Positions 48,114 through 58,869 of a DNA stretch of 64,000 nucleotides are shown here, piece after piece. Position numbers and translations under genes: made by a program. Below the pieces are notes generated by a model. It did no database searches. It was not told the DNA's origin and worked only from the letters and a program-made list of their open reading frames with translations. The DNA is taken from contig NW_003314371.1 in NCBI RefSeq assembly GCF_000143415.4, positions 96,935 through 160,934 of the forward strand, read 5' to 3'. This DNA is from Selaginella moellendorffii. Its lineage: Eukaryota > Streptophyta > Lycopodiopsida > Selaginellales > Selaginellaceae. Position 1 is the stretch's first letter, and each line of letters opens with the position of its first letter.

Positions 48114-48976
48114 AGTCACGGCGAAGGTACTGTATCGTTTTTGATCTGAACGGTGTCCTTTTCTCCTATGAGCGTGGCTCGTCCTCGAATGTCACTGCAC
48201 CCTCCAAAGCCTACGGTCGCAAGTTGGTCAAAAGAGACAGATTCACATTAATCACACGGGAGAAACTGCGGGATCTAATAATGACCATGCAACACTTAAA
48301 ACAGAGGGCTGGGTTCAATTTGCAATTGGGAGTTTGGACATCCATGATGCGCCACAATGCATTAACGTTGCTACAGATGATGCACGATCAGACGCGAGTA
48401 ATATTACCATTTGACTTTCTCCTAACGCAGGAGGATTGCTTGATTATGGTCCATGTGAGGGGTAGCAAGCCCATCTTCGTCAAGCCAGAGGCTGTAGTGA
48501 TGAACCGGACTGCTAGGTCAAGTGAAATCCTCATCATCGATGACTCGCCGATTAAAACTGCAGCGAACACGCACACATATGCAGTGCACCCCATCTCTTG
48601 CAATATGGAAACTAGGGAGAAGAAACCGTATGTTCTGGGGGACCTTGCAAAACGGCTTGGAGCGATGGTGATAGAGAACCGGCCAGTCTAGGAGGTGGCT
48701 GCAAAAATCAACCAAATGGCAGATGGAACGGTATATCAGAAGCCATTTGATCGGACAGACACCAGTCATCATTTATGGCATGTATATTGTCTAGCCAAGC
48801 ACTATCCGCATCTCCATAATCTGCTCAACCGGATGGGTTCTTCGACCACTGAACATGAGTGTGGACATATTAGAGAAGAGATGGCATTACTATTGGGTTT
48901 AAATCCTGATAGTGTGGAGAGTGATGAAATTCCAAGATTATTGTATAGGCGTTGGAGGCAAAAAATAACAGTCTGA
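48114..48976 (+). CDS. FCP1/NIF-like HAD phosphatase domain, C-terminal part of the plus-strand transposon gene
   Basis: After a 47-nt phase-1 intron (48067-48113) the frame reads RRYCIVFDLNGVLFSY (48119 on), the HAD motif I region; then LGVWTSMMRHNA (about 48330) and IIDDSPIKTAANTH (about 48533), the FCP1-type VWTS and DDSP motifs. The second acidic residue of motif I is Asn (DLN rather than DxD). Plant FCP1-homology proteins often show this, and it may reduce phosphatase activity. TAG at 48689-48691 interrupts, but the same frame stays open for 94 more codons (LAKHYPHLHNLLNR ...) to TGA at 48974. Likely joined to the upstream exons by splicing; a separate gene is possible. Confidence 0.7.
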
Positions 48977-49397
48977 GATGGCATGTATTTATTTAAAAAT
49001 GTAACTTATTATGGCATGGGGTTCCATGCCATTGTATTAATATTAGAAGACAATTCTTTGAGAGGATTTGCATTATACTAGAAGTGTTACAGCATGTTAT
49101 TGGAAGTCTACGAAGTTGTTTTATTAATAAGGGGAAAGTAAAGATTGAATGGGGACTTGGGCTCCACCTAGACTCGGAGCAACTGAGCCAATATTAAAAA
49201 GATGGAAAGAAATTGGACGACGATGACAAGGAGAAGAGAGAGGTGAAGCAGTGGCAGGGGGAGGAGAAGTGATTGAGTAGACATTTCCTTGTTTAAAATA
49301 AAATGGCATGTGCCTCAATGCAGTTGAATTTTGTTATATTTATATACTATAATATAAAGGTTTGGAAACTTTATTTTACAAGTGGGATAATGACAAT
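48977..49397. other. Right-end non-coding region of the transposon
   Basis: AT-rich, with a palindrome copy at about 49013-49036, a half copy at 48980, one weak copy near 49304, and a purine-rich segment (49190-49270). No gene. It probably holds the transcription end of the plus-strand gene and subterminal sites. Confidence 0.5.
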
Positions 49398-49421
49398 TCC
49401 CACTTTAATGAAATAGAGCTT
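49398..49421 (-). repeat. Right terminal inverted repeat
   Basis: Reverse complement matches the left end at 23 of 24 bases. Just inside it, AAGTGGGA (about 49380) and TCCCACTT (49398-49405) can pair, giving a small hairpin at the right end. Confidence 0.93.
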
Positions 49422-50066
49422 ACTAATGTGTTGGGTGCTAATGGATTGTGGGAAATGCAATGTGTTCCCAATGATGGATTCCTAATTGCTCTGATTTGGC
49501 GAAAGTGAAAGCTCCAAGGGTGGGAGCGGTAAGGTAGCCAAATGATAAAGCCGTGGAAAGCCCTAGCACAAATTATGATAACTGGAACTTAGTGCCAAAG
49601 ATGGCACAAAATCGAAGAGAGGATGATGGTGCCCTCAAGTAGAGAACTTCCTAGGATAGGGAAGTGGAGTTGCACAATATGTGCAATGTAAGGTGTCGAA
49701 GACACCTAGGAAATTGACTTCGAGAAGTCAAAATTAAAAGTTCCAAAGTGCAAGGGTTATATCGATGGAAATTGAAATTACTCGAGAATGAATAGTGGGA
49801 TTGAGTTAGAGAAGGTGTCTCTAACAGGTTTAGTGAGAACTAAACCAATAAAAGGAGAGACCACCACAAGTGGTCGAATGAGCCTCTAAGTTGGAGAGAC
49901 TATGCTCCTTAGAGGATGGGCAAGGCATGGTGAGCCTTCGATATCAAACCATTGACGAATATTGGCGAGGGGCCAAGGATGGAAAGGGTAATACAAGTTG
50001 ATATTACTTTATAAAATAGTTTATCGTTTGATGAGGACATTGAACTTCGTCTATAGGTGGTAGAGT
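49422..50066 (+). mobile_element. LARD internal sequence right of the 14.3-kb insertion
   Basis: Resumes with ACTAATGTGTTGG and follows 30442-31133 of the complete LARD to the 3' LTR edge, including GATTTGGCGAAAG and the sequence with GAGGACAT just before the LTR. No coding content. Confidence 0.9.
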
Positions 50067-51707
50067 TGTGAGACACAAAATCCCTAGGCCCCAAAGTGGA
50101 GCTGAAAGGGTGCCACGTAGTAGTGGCCGAAGCGAAAGCCAAACGAGTGTAACACATTTGGACTAAAAGCTCCGACTTGAAAAGGTCGAGAGCGGGAATG
50201 GAACTCCCAACGAAGTGCTCAAGGAACAAGCACAAAGTGAGTAATGAGTGAGTCTTTAGAAAAGGGACACAAGAGGACCCGAGATGGACCCAAGATGGAG
50301 TTTGAGATAACCCAAGATGGACCCGAGATGAAGTCCGAGATGGAATTCGAGATGGAGTCCGAGATGGAGTCCGAGATGAACCCAAGATGGACCTGAGATG
50401 GAGCCCGAGATGGAGTCCGAGATGGACTTGAGATGGAGTTCGAGATGGACCCGAGATGGAGTCCGAGATGGACCCGAGATGGACCCAAGATGGAGTCCAA
50501 GATGGAGTCTGAGATGGACCTGAGATGGAGTCCTAGATGGACCCGAGATGGACCCGAGATGGAGTCCAAGATGGAGACTGAGATGGACCTAAGATGGAGT
50601 CCGAGATGGAACCGGAACCAAGACGAGACTGAGTCCGAGTCCGAGACTAGGACCAAGACCGAGTCCGAGTCCGAGTCCAAGTCCGAATACTAATACAGGC
50701 AGTTGGGTGAATGCCCAAAGCGATCGTCCCCAGGGGGGGGGGCTGTAGGGGGTTCCAAAAGTATAGTAGGGAAAGTGTGGGGGTTGGAGCCCAGTGGAGC
50801 CAGTTTGGCCAGGAAAGGCCAGTTTGGCCCAGGAAGGCTGTACCCAGGTGTTGGGTGATGAACTGACCACTGGGAAGTCCAAGACTAGAGTGAATACGGA
50901 CTGACAAATGGGGTAGCTTAGTGAAGTGTTCAAGAGCTGGCTTTAGTTCCCCCGGGAGATTGAATGGCCGATACTCCCAGTCCAAGTGTGGGTGGCACTA
51001 CCTACTTAGATACCTGGCGTGGCTCAACGGAACCTCTCTCTAAGCCCATGGCTAAAGCACCCAAAGGTGGAAGGTGGGGAGAGTACCCATAAGGCTTGCG
51101 TAGGGCCACAGTGTTCCGAAATGTTGTCCCAAAGTCCCAGACTATGGAAAGGAAGAGGAGTAGTCCTCTTGTGTGGTGACCAAGGATGCAATCACATGAT
51201 GAGGAAGTCCTAGAGGATAGTGGGACTTAGTGGTCAGGCATGTGGGCCTTGATCCAGTGGCAGTGTTGGCAAACAAGGCCTTGAACAAAAAGGGACTTGA
51301 TGGGGATCGGAAAAAGGATATTGGGGAAGGCTATTCCCCATGTCTGCGAGCATCTTAATGATGTTAAGGAGTGGATCTGGGATGACCACTCATAGATGGA
51401 TGGCCTAGTCTTTGAGAGACAGGATTGCAATACAGGTAGTGTTGGACCACAAATGTGACCAAGATGAATGGGCATAGTATGGCGTAACGGGCTGATATGT
51501 TAGTGGTACTTTGGAGTGTCAGTCATGGGATCGGACACGTAGAGCACTTGGACCAAGTGCAAAGGTTGAGTGGCATGGATGCCATTTTCGGGGCTAGCAA
51601 GCCCCAAGTCCTGAATAGGACTTATATAGGTTGTGAATGAGACTCCTCCAAGTGGTCGGAGGTGCAGTTAAGTGACTAAAGTATAATAGAAAAATTAGTT
51701 GCTTACA
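50067..51707 (+). repeat. 3' LTR of the LARD copy hosting the transposon (1641 bp)
   Basis: TGTGAGACAC ... GTTGCTTACA. It contains the GATGGAGTCCGA/GAGTCC array (50280-50690) and the 'AAAGTATAGTAGGG' block (50757 on). It is more diverged than the LTRs at 24805 and 31134, so this host copy is older. Confidence 0.85.
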
Positions 51708-54370
51708 CTTGGCATTAACTCTTCGAATTACCTAGTTAATATGAGAAACTGGCTCACGAGCAATAATCTTCTCAACCTCTAGCATTGGATTCACTTGTGT
51801 AACAATTGGCACCTCCTCCACTCCATGTTCCTTAGTTCTTCTTCGGTGTCGTGGAACAGAATGGTAATCAAACTCTGGATGGTGAGAGCTAGAAGGAGTG
51901 ATGTTGGGCCCATCAAATGTCTATTGACGCTTCAAACGGATTGTCCTCATGTCACCAAGTGGTTCATAACTTGATTCCATAGGAGTTCTAGTAACAACTT
52001 CCCCCACCATCTTAGATATTGACCCTACTGCTGGTGTTCTCTTTCTACCAACCCGCTCTCAAAGCTTGTCTAAGTTTCGACCTATACCAGCAAACCTTGC
52101 TTTCTGTGCAGCCAAAGATTTTGATAACTGCTCAAGAGATCTAATGAGGTTGGAGAGTGTAACTTCATAGAGGGATACTTTTCCTTTCCTTGCTTCGAAA
52201 GCTTTCCAACTCTAATGTTTGCTCTCTGAGAGATTAATTGTTGGTATAAGTGCAATATCATCAAGTGGTTGATCCTAGGAAAAATGTAATATTTGAATGT
52301 GACAAGAAAAGAAAATGAGAGAAAACTTACATGGAGAATATAATGGCCCCACTAAAAACATTTGAACTTCCCACCATGCAAGCCAACACTTCATTTGTGG
52401 AAGGTGTTCAATTGGCACTTTGTCTCCTTCACGCCACTATATACACATCTCATTTGCTTTTGCCTCGTGCTCCTCTTTAGTTGGTGTATCCATCCATTCT
52501 CGACAAAGCTGCTTGAATTTGTGATGGAAGCTAAACTTGATACATCAACAATGTTCATTGACACTCTTTGCCCAATTAAACTCACAACTCTTCTCTTTAC
52601 TTTGTAATGGCTGACTTTTATCACCTCCAAATACTTGTCGTACAGCCAACTAATTAGCACCAGCAACATCTGCCATGAAACCACAGAAGTTAGGTTTCTT
52701 CCCGGTTCGTTGTTCAACAATCTCAAACATATATGTCCAAAAGATGGTTTGTGCTTGGAAATCTTAAACCTTGAATTTGGCTATAGCTATAGTTAAGTTG
52801 CACTGCAACCAATAGAAGGAATGGTTATAATGTAAATTGGTATGGAATCCTTAAAAAATGAATAACCACTTACTTGTGATCATAAACATGAGCTCCCATT
52901 GTTGACCAGCCTAAAACTCATTCTAGTGGTCGAAATGGATCTAGGAATTAGCCAAGTCCTCGTCTTTATCCATATCCATTTGTTGTACAAGGTCCACACC
53001 AGAAGCAAGACCAAGGGTGGACATCTTAAAGATGAAAGGGTGTTGACTATTTGAAGTCACTTGGCCAACGAACAAACTCCCATGAACAAATTCATAAGGA
53101 CATTTTCTTTTTAACTCCAAAATTGCATCCAATCCAGATTGAAACTTTCCATCTCGCCCTTCTCACATCCAGTTCTTTATTCTGCTAAAAAAAAAAGCGT
53201 TTCTAGTGACAAAGTAGAGTTAAGTATTAATTTATACCTGTTTAAATTTGTTATGAGTTCTATATTTTGAAACAGGTCCTTCAAGTTATTCTCTATGAAC
53301 TCTTTTTTGCTATTAGCTTGTAGCAACATGTCCACCATATTGTCCTTTAGTATAGACTGTTGAACACACTTTGGAGTTACAGCACTTTTCTTCCCAGCCT
53401 TTGTAGTAACAACAGCCTTCAAATTGTGAAAAGAATCATGGTGGATTCCTTCCTCTATTGTGTGTTGATGGTATCCAACATGCACTACTGCTCTGCCTAA
53501 ACATCCATCCTGTAGAAGAAAATAATACATTTTTGCATTGCAACATGCTTGACAAATAGGTGTTGCCCCACATTTGCAACATCTAAACCATGTAGCAACC
53601 TCATCACACCTAGGGGGATTGATTGTTGAGCCTTCAAAGAAGCACATATTCTTGCCATGATCAGAAATGCATTTCTCAGCGACACATTGAAGCTATCCAC
53701 CACAATGGACTATGGACACAAATCCGTCAAAATGGGAGAAGTGGGTTGTCTTTACTTTGCACCAATTATATGGATCAAAACACATCTCCATGCCCCTCTT
53801 CCTGCTTGACAAACTGGCTGGTGGAAATTTAAAGAATATATTCCCATTATAGGAAGATAAAAGTTCCTCACCTCTCATGTACTGGAACTCCTTCAATTCC
53901 AACCGTAATGATCAAGATTGCTAAAATGCTTTATCCACCACTTCAAAAATTGGTCCAGAAGGAATGCACCTACTTGTATGAGAAGCTATGTTAGGAAGCT
54001 CATCTTCTTCACTTTCGTCATTGGAGAGAATAACAACTTCATGCTTCACTCTTTGCACAGTTGGCTGTGAAACTGACGCGCTCTCCTCTACTTGCTTTGG
54101 AGTCTTATAATTAAAATCTCCTAACCTGTACATCTATTAAGATCCCACTGAATCCTATTCTTTCCCACACCATTGTCAAAAAGAATGGATTTTTCTATCT
54201 GATTACCTTTATCCAGACATACATTCTCCAAACTAACTAATCCCAGCTTCAACTTGAATCTTTTGCAGAGGAAGCTCTCTCTTATAATATTCTTAGAGAA
54301 AACAATTGAAAGCTCTTGATCAAACTTCAAGTAGAATTCTCTTATATCTTCTCCTTGCTCGAGCACTTAG
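51708..54370 (-). pseudogene. Unidentified multi-exon gene remnant (Cys-rich protein)
   Basis: Minus-strand exon-like pieces, read right to left: 54124-54366 (Leu/Lys-rich, EFYLKFDQELSIVFSK); 53924-54130 (acidic, VVILSNDESEEDELPN); 53177-53900, the best conserved, with FRCCKCGATPICQACCNAKMYYFL and later QQSILKDNMVDMLLQANSKKEF; 52920-53140 (DAILELKRK ... FIFKMST); 52390-52730; 51720-52260. Cys pairs suggest a zinc-binding fold. The family is not recognised. The third and fourth pieces have a paralogous remnant at 12290-12950. Stops and a G-to-A-like decay pattern suggest a pseudogene. It is divergent from the plus-strand locus that follows. Confidence 0.5.
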
Positions 54371-54572
54371 AAAAAATTTGGGGAGAAACTGACAAAAAAG
54401 AACAAAGATATTCTTCTGTATTATAAGCTTTAATTAGTTGTGTCCTTGCAAAGGACAAGTTAAATATTTTAACAAAATATACAACCATTTAGAATCTAGA
54501 AATATATGAAAATGTTAAACAGCCACCCATATTAATTGTATAATTGATTGTGAGAGGAATAATACTATTAAA

Positions 54573-57500
54573 ATGAATGGGGTTATGAGCAAGAGGTGTC
54601 GATTAATCACGAGAGTTGTAACATTAATTGTTTATTCTCCCTCTTATCTCCATGCTCTTTTCCCTTCAAAAGAGTTTCATTTTTTTGTGATAAGTGAGAG
54701 AGACTCAAGCTCGAAAAGTACATGGTTTTTTCAAGAGGAGAAGCTACTGGTGGTAGTGCCATACATGGTGGGGCGGAACTTGGTGGTGGAAATGAGGCAC
54801 TTAGTGCTATAGGTGGTGGGGCAGATCTTGTTGGTGGAAATGGCAGACATGCTATTGCTCTTGAAGGTCACAGAAATGAGGTGGTAACTATGCTAGAGGC
54901 CGACAAGATCTTGAATGAGTGAGTACGCGATACTATTGTCCAAGCTCAAGAATGAACTATCAGCAGAGTGTTAGGTGAAATGGCTTGGAAAGGATCCCAA
55001 CATCTTCAACTTCCACTTTGCTGTCTTAAGTAGAGTCACTAGGTGTCCTCAGCCTATGACCTCAACATGGGTATTTATACCTCTTTCATAGAGGCTAGAT
55101 TTGGGCACACTGCTGGATCATTTATTGTGTTGTCATCATTCCCCGGAACAAATCGCATAAACATGGTTACTCATGAGATCGAGCAAACTTGGGATCAAAT
55201 ATGGCAAAGGAAATCTCAAGAGTTTGATACTTTGATGGCGTGCCACAAGGAGATACAAGCCTTTGTAGGCCGGATGTTCTTCATTATTAATGGAAACCAC
55301 CAATGGCTAGCATTTAGAGGTGTATCCAAGAGAAGCTCTAAGACGATGACAAGCAACATATTTGTGTTCCAGTGACACTTGTGGAGCCACAGGATCGAAA
55401 CCAAGCAGTGAGGCTCAACTTGGCATGTCACAAGATCAATATGTAAGAATCATTTACTAATAACCTTTGTACTCACCAACTATATTATAGGTTTAATCAG
55501 TTTGCTTTCCAAACACATACCTTGGTCCATGATATCGAGCACCTTCGATATGTTGGCATACTTTCTCTCAAGGAAATCTAGATGCTGTATAGTTGTGAGG
55601 TTATGGAAGTAGTTCAAGCAAAGCTTGTAGCACGTAAAGGCCAAGAGTTGCTTACTTGGTATCAAGTGCCTATGGATTTTTTGGTTGCGGTCTGGGCAAA
55701 GGTAACCTTTTCTTGCATGAAATTGTGTTTTCTACTCACAAGTTTTCCTTTTTGCCAATTGTCAAAGTGGAGCAAAACTCATATTTGAAGATTACACAAA
55801 TGACGGATGAGGTGCAAAAGAACTTTGAACTGCGACAAATTGAGCAGTGCATTTTGAACTCGAAGAAATCAAAGGTGAAGAAGCTACTTGTGATTGAAGA
55901 CATTCAATGCGATAAAGATTGGCTGGATTGCATTGCAAAGATATGCTCTCGTGGCAATAAGTTAGTCCCTTTTATCTTTCTCATTCCACTTTGAAATCCT
56001 TGTCCTTGCAGGAAATGGTAAAGCACATGAAGAATTGATCTATAACATCGCAAAAAGCAAGCTCTCCTTCAACAAACAAACCTCTTGCTTGGAACTCCTC
56101 AACACTTGGCATCGTAACAATGATAAAAGGTTGGAGAGCAAACTTGAGAATGTGATGAAGGAGAAACTCTATATCACTTAGAGTATTGCAGTTGCTAAGG
56201 AGCTACTTCAAGTATGGGATACGAAGTTCGTTACTAGTGCCCGCACTAGCATAACACTTCCAAAATATGTCCGAGCTTCCCTTCAAGAGCTTGGGGATGG
56301 ATGGCAGCTCAAGTTCTATGGATCTCAAGAACCAGCTAGGCCAACCATTTTTCTCGTGCTGCATGGCATATAGGTATATTGCAAGAAATTGACTTGTTTA
56401 TTTAATCATAGCTCTTTTGTAGGTATTGAAGTCATTGCCTAGGTGCTCCAGTGTACATAGCAAGTGTTTTTCTCAAGCTCTTAACTAGTGGGAAGAAACT
56501 TGGCATGTATGAGCCAAAGTTCCATTGTCCCACTGCACGGGAGCAAGAACTTTGTCCATGGTACTTGGAGTTGTGAAGGCAAATGTCATCATCACCTTTT
56601 GAGCTTGATCTCTACCTCAAGTGTCATCCAGGTTTGATGAGTAAAATTTCTTAGTAGTAGCTTATGTTTCTACTTTATTGTAGAGGCACTTTTGGAGGGA
56701 GTGGAGATGCCTTAGGACAGGGATGAGATTCATATTGAGCAAACTGAAGACAAACAAGTGGAGAACCCGGCTGAAAACTCTCCTGCCCCATCTCATCTTA
56801 TAGCAGTTGCTCATTCCCCAGATCCTACTGCCACTGCTCGTCCAGCCCTGACTGTTTGAAATGTACGAAGGCAACTCCATAGTGGGGACGTCCAAGAGAG
56901 TAAGAACTTGATTTCCAATGACCTTGCTTATTATAATTTAGTTGTAGATGTCGGAGAAACCAGCCAACACTCTATACATCGACATACAAATGCATTCTTT
57001 CCATCCCTCCCCACTGCTACAAAGGATGACCTCCAAGAGTTATCTTCATCGGCTTCACATAAACAGGTATGAAAAAAAACATATATTAGCTTTAATATTT
57101 CCCAGTTTTGAACACTATTCACATTCACCCTCTTTCTTCTATAGGAAGTGTTGGCAATGTGGAAATAGTTATTAGGGATTACTTTCAGCTTTCCAACAAC
57201 GTGAGCCAAGAGTCTTCTATGTTCCATTGATGGATGTGAGGATTAGGAATGAACAATACTTTTGGCATCGACCTTGTGTTCTTCGACTTGCCTAATGGGT
57301 TACCACCTTTACAAAGCCACACTCCACCTTAGAACATCTTTTGACTGGACCATATTTCTCAAGTGGTGAATATGGCATCCAAGGTGTTGCGATATGAGGG
57401 CATTATGCTAGTCATTCTTCCCTGTTCTTTATTTTGGGGAGGTCTTCTTGCAACGATGGCGAAGAATGATGACTCTAGATTGGTTGAGTTTGCATCAGGC

Positions 57501-57990
57501 TACCTACTCTCAAACATCCCGGCCAAAACAAAAGGAGCAAGTGGCTGAATCAAAAAGGTTTGTATTTCCTTATTTTTCATATCTTAAATTGGTTGCCTCT
57601 TTTCATTGTAGGTTTTAGTATGGAACTACTATACTCTTTGCCACTACTCTTGCTGTCATAGTATTACATGAGCTGATGAGCGTGTAGGTTTGGCATTGCC
57701 AGGATATGATAGCTCAACAGATATCATCCCAAATGTCATCAACAAGGACCACCATATATAGTTCCCTAGCTATCGACCCTATTCACCAAAGGCCATGCAA
57801 ATCCTCCTAGAGTTGTTTTGTCCTTTTAAGGGGATTGTGCTTGATGCTATAGTAGGTTTTGGTTTGATGGTGCTAGCGGCTAAAGAGACTGGGTATGCAG
57901 TTTTTGCATTAGAGAAGGAGAGTGTATTTGAAGGTGTTCTTGAGACATTTCATAATAGACGATAATAAAGTATAAAATTCTCATTATAGT
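54573..57990 (+). pseudogene. Decayed ParB-like plus methyltransferase-like gene, possible relative of the transposon gene
   Basis: Pieces in order: Gly-rich start (54722-54920); 55043-55375 containing HKEIQAFVGRMFFIINGNHQWLAF, where GNHQ sits at the place of the ParB GxHR box; 55500-55680; 55656-55960 (PIVKVEQNSYLKITQMTDE); 56000-56370; 56440-56640; 57363-57548; and 57745-57960 with RPYSPKAMQILLELF and IVLDAIVGFGLMVLAAKE. The last resembles motif I of N4/N6-type DNA methyltransferases (DPFxGxGT replaced by DAIVGFG). Frames are broken by stops and unsplit introns. Both domain assignments are tentative. Confidence 0.45.
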
Positions 57991-58429
57991 AATTCCATCA
58001 TGGTTGTGTATATTAAGTGGATTGATGATGTGGGCTATAATTTGCTATGTTATGCAGAAGCAATGGCACAAGCTTATATACAAGAGCCCACACTTAGAAA
58101 GCATAATACTATATAAACTCCTCCTTTTGTGGATGTGGATGCCAAGAAGAAAGACTAAGTTTAGTTTTTTTTTTAGTCGAATTTTTTAGTGGTAATATAC
58201 TTTGACTTATGATATTCATTTTCTTATTAGACTTATATTATTTAGCTTTTTCTTGGACTGAAAATATGTTTTAAGTTTTGAATAAAATTGTTGGTTCATC
58301 CCGAACCAAACATTTAAACATCAACTTTTGTATTTGGTGGACTATATTGACTTTCATTAACTATCATTGACTTGAGCTCAGCTCAAAAACTACCCAGCCC
58401 TAGTGTCGCTATCTTCTGAAACTTGAATA

Positions 58430-58752
58430 TTAAGGGGTTTTTGTCTCAGAAGCTGTTACCATAATATGTTAATCCCTATTAGGTACTGAAGCAGATTGGT
58501 AATGTATCCTATTAGTTGGATCTTCCTGCAGAGATGTCCAATGTTCATAATGTATTTCACGCCAATTTATTAGCCCTATACACTATAGATGTTGCACATC
58601 AAGGGGACATTTGTCTGCCACCAAAAGTTATGGATGGTGAACTTGAATATGAATTTGAAAGGATCTTATCATGTCATTGGAAATGTGGTGGTCATACCAA
58701 ACAATATTTAGTTAAGTGGCATGGTTACCTAACTTGTGAATCAACTTGATGC
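58430..58752 (+). pseudogene. Ty3/gypsy integrase C-terminus with chromodomain-like end
   Basis: LKQIGN, LDLPAEMSNVHNVFHANLL (58516 on), then DGELEYEFERILSCHWKCGG and KQYLVKWHGYL...EST, the typical chromodomain tail (aromatic KW.GY). It is a fragment; upstream pol is missing and stops are present near 58469. Confidence 0.8.
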
Positions 58753-58869
58753 ATTCTTGTGAGCTTATCATAAAGTATGAGAATTGTAATAAAGAGTAGC
58801 TTTTGTAAATCTTGTAATAAATCTTGCAAATCAATAAAGTAATATATTTGTATTAAATGTTTCTCTCAT

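Larger units (their letters stand above)
35354..49325. repeat. Dispersed ~22-bp palindrome family confined to the 14.3-kb transposon
   Basis: Half site ATGGCRTGNGG followed by its approximate inverse. Good copies: 35759-35780, 36519-36540, 36665-36686, 38008-38029, 38065-38086, 39736-39757, 39833-39854, 41261-41282, 42726-42747, 42803-42824, 45767-45788, 47859-47880 (perfect) and 47934-47955. Weaker or half copies occur near 35354, 35671, 36165, 36366, 39667, 40336, 40413, 41341, 42863, 44128, 45627, 45870, 45970, 46091, 46350, 46485, 46640, 49013 and 49304. They lie in introns, exons and spacers alike. I found no convincing copy outside the element. The unrelated TGGCATGGATGCCA in the LARD LTR end is different. 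Confidence 0.88.
35128..49421. mobile_element. 14,294-bp DNA transposon with 24-bp TIRs and ACTA target duplication
   Basis: The terminal inverted repeats are 35128-35151 and 49398-49421, identical at 23 of 24 positions (start AAGCTCTATTTC, end TTAAAGTGGGA). ACTA flanks both sides (35124-35127, 49422-49425). The flanks join to give the uninterrupted LARD sequence found at 30442 (AACACTAATGTG), a direct paralogous empty site. Inside are a minus-strand DUF7869-type gene and a plus-strand intron-rich ParB-like/FCP1-like gene, divergently arranged around a 3.3-kb repeat-rich spacer, plus about thirty copies of a palindromic motif. The TIR sequence and 4-bp duplication do not match the usual plant classes I know (hAT 8 bp, MULE 9-10, CACTA 3, PIF 3, Tc1 TA). 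A 5-bp duplication (ACTAA) is possible if the ends are asymmetric by one base. Confidence 0.93.

Noticed and set aside
35128-49421. Helitron or CACTA interpretation of the 14.3-kb element
   Set aside because: It has true inverted ends and a 4-bp target duplication and no Rep/helicase; the ends do not start CACTA (the ACTA belongs to the target, as the empty site shows).
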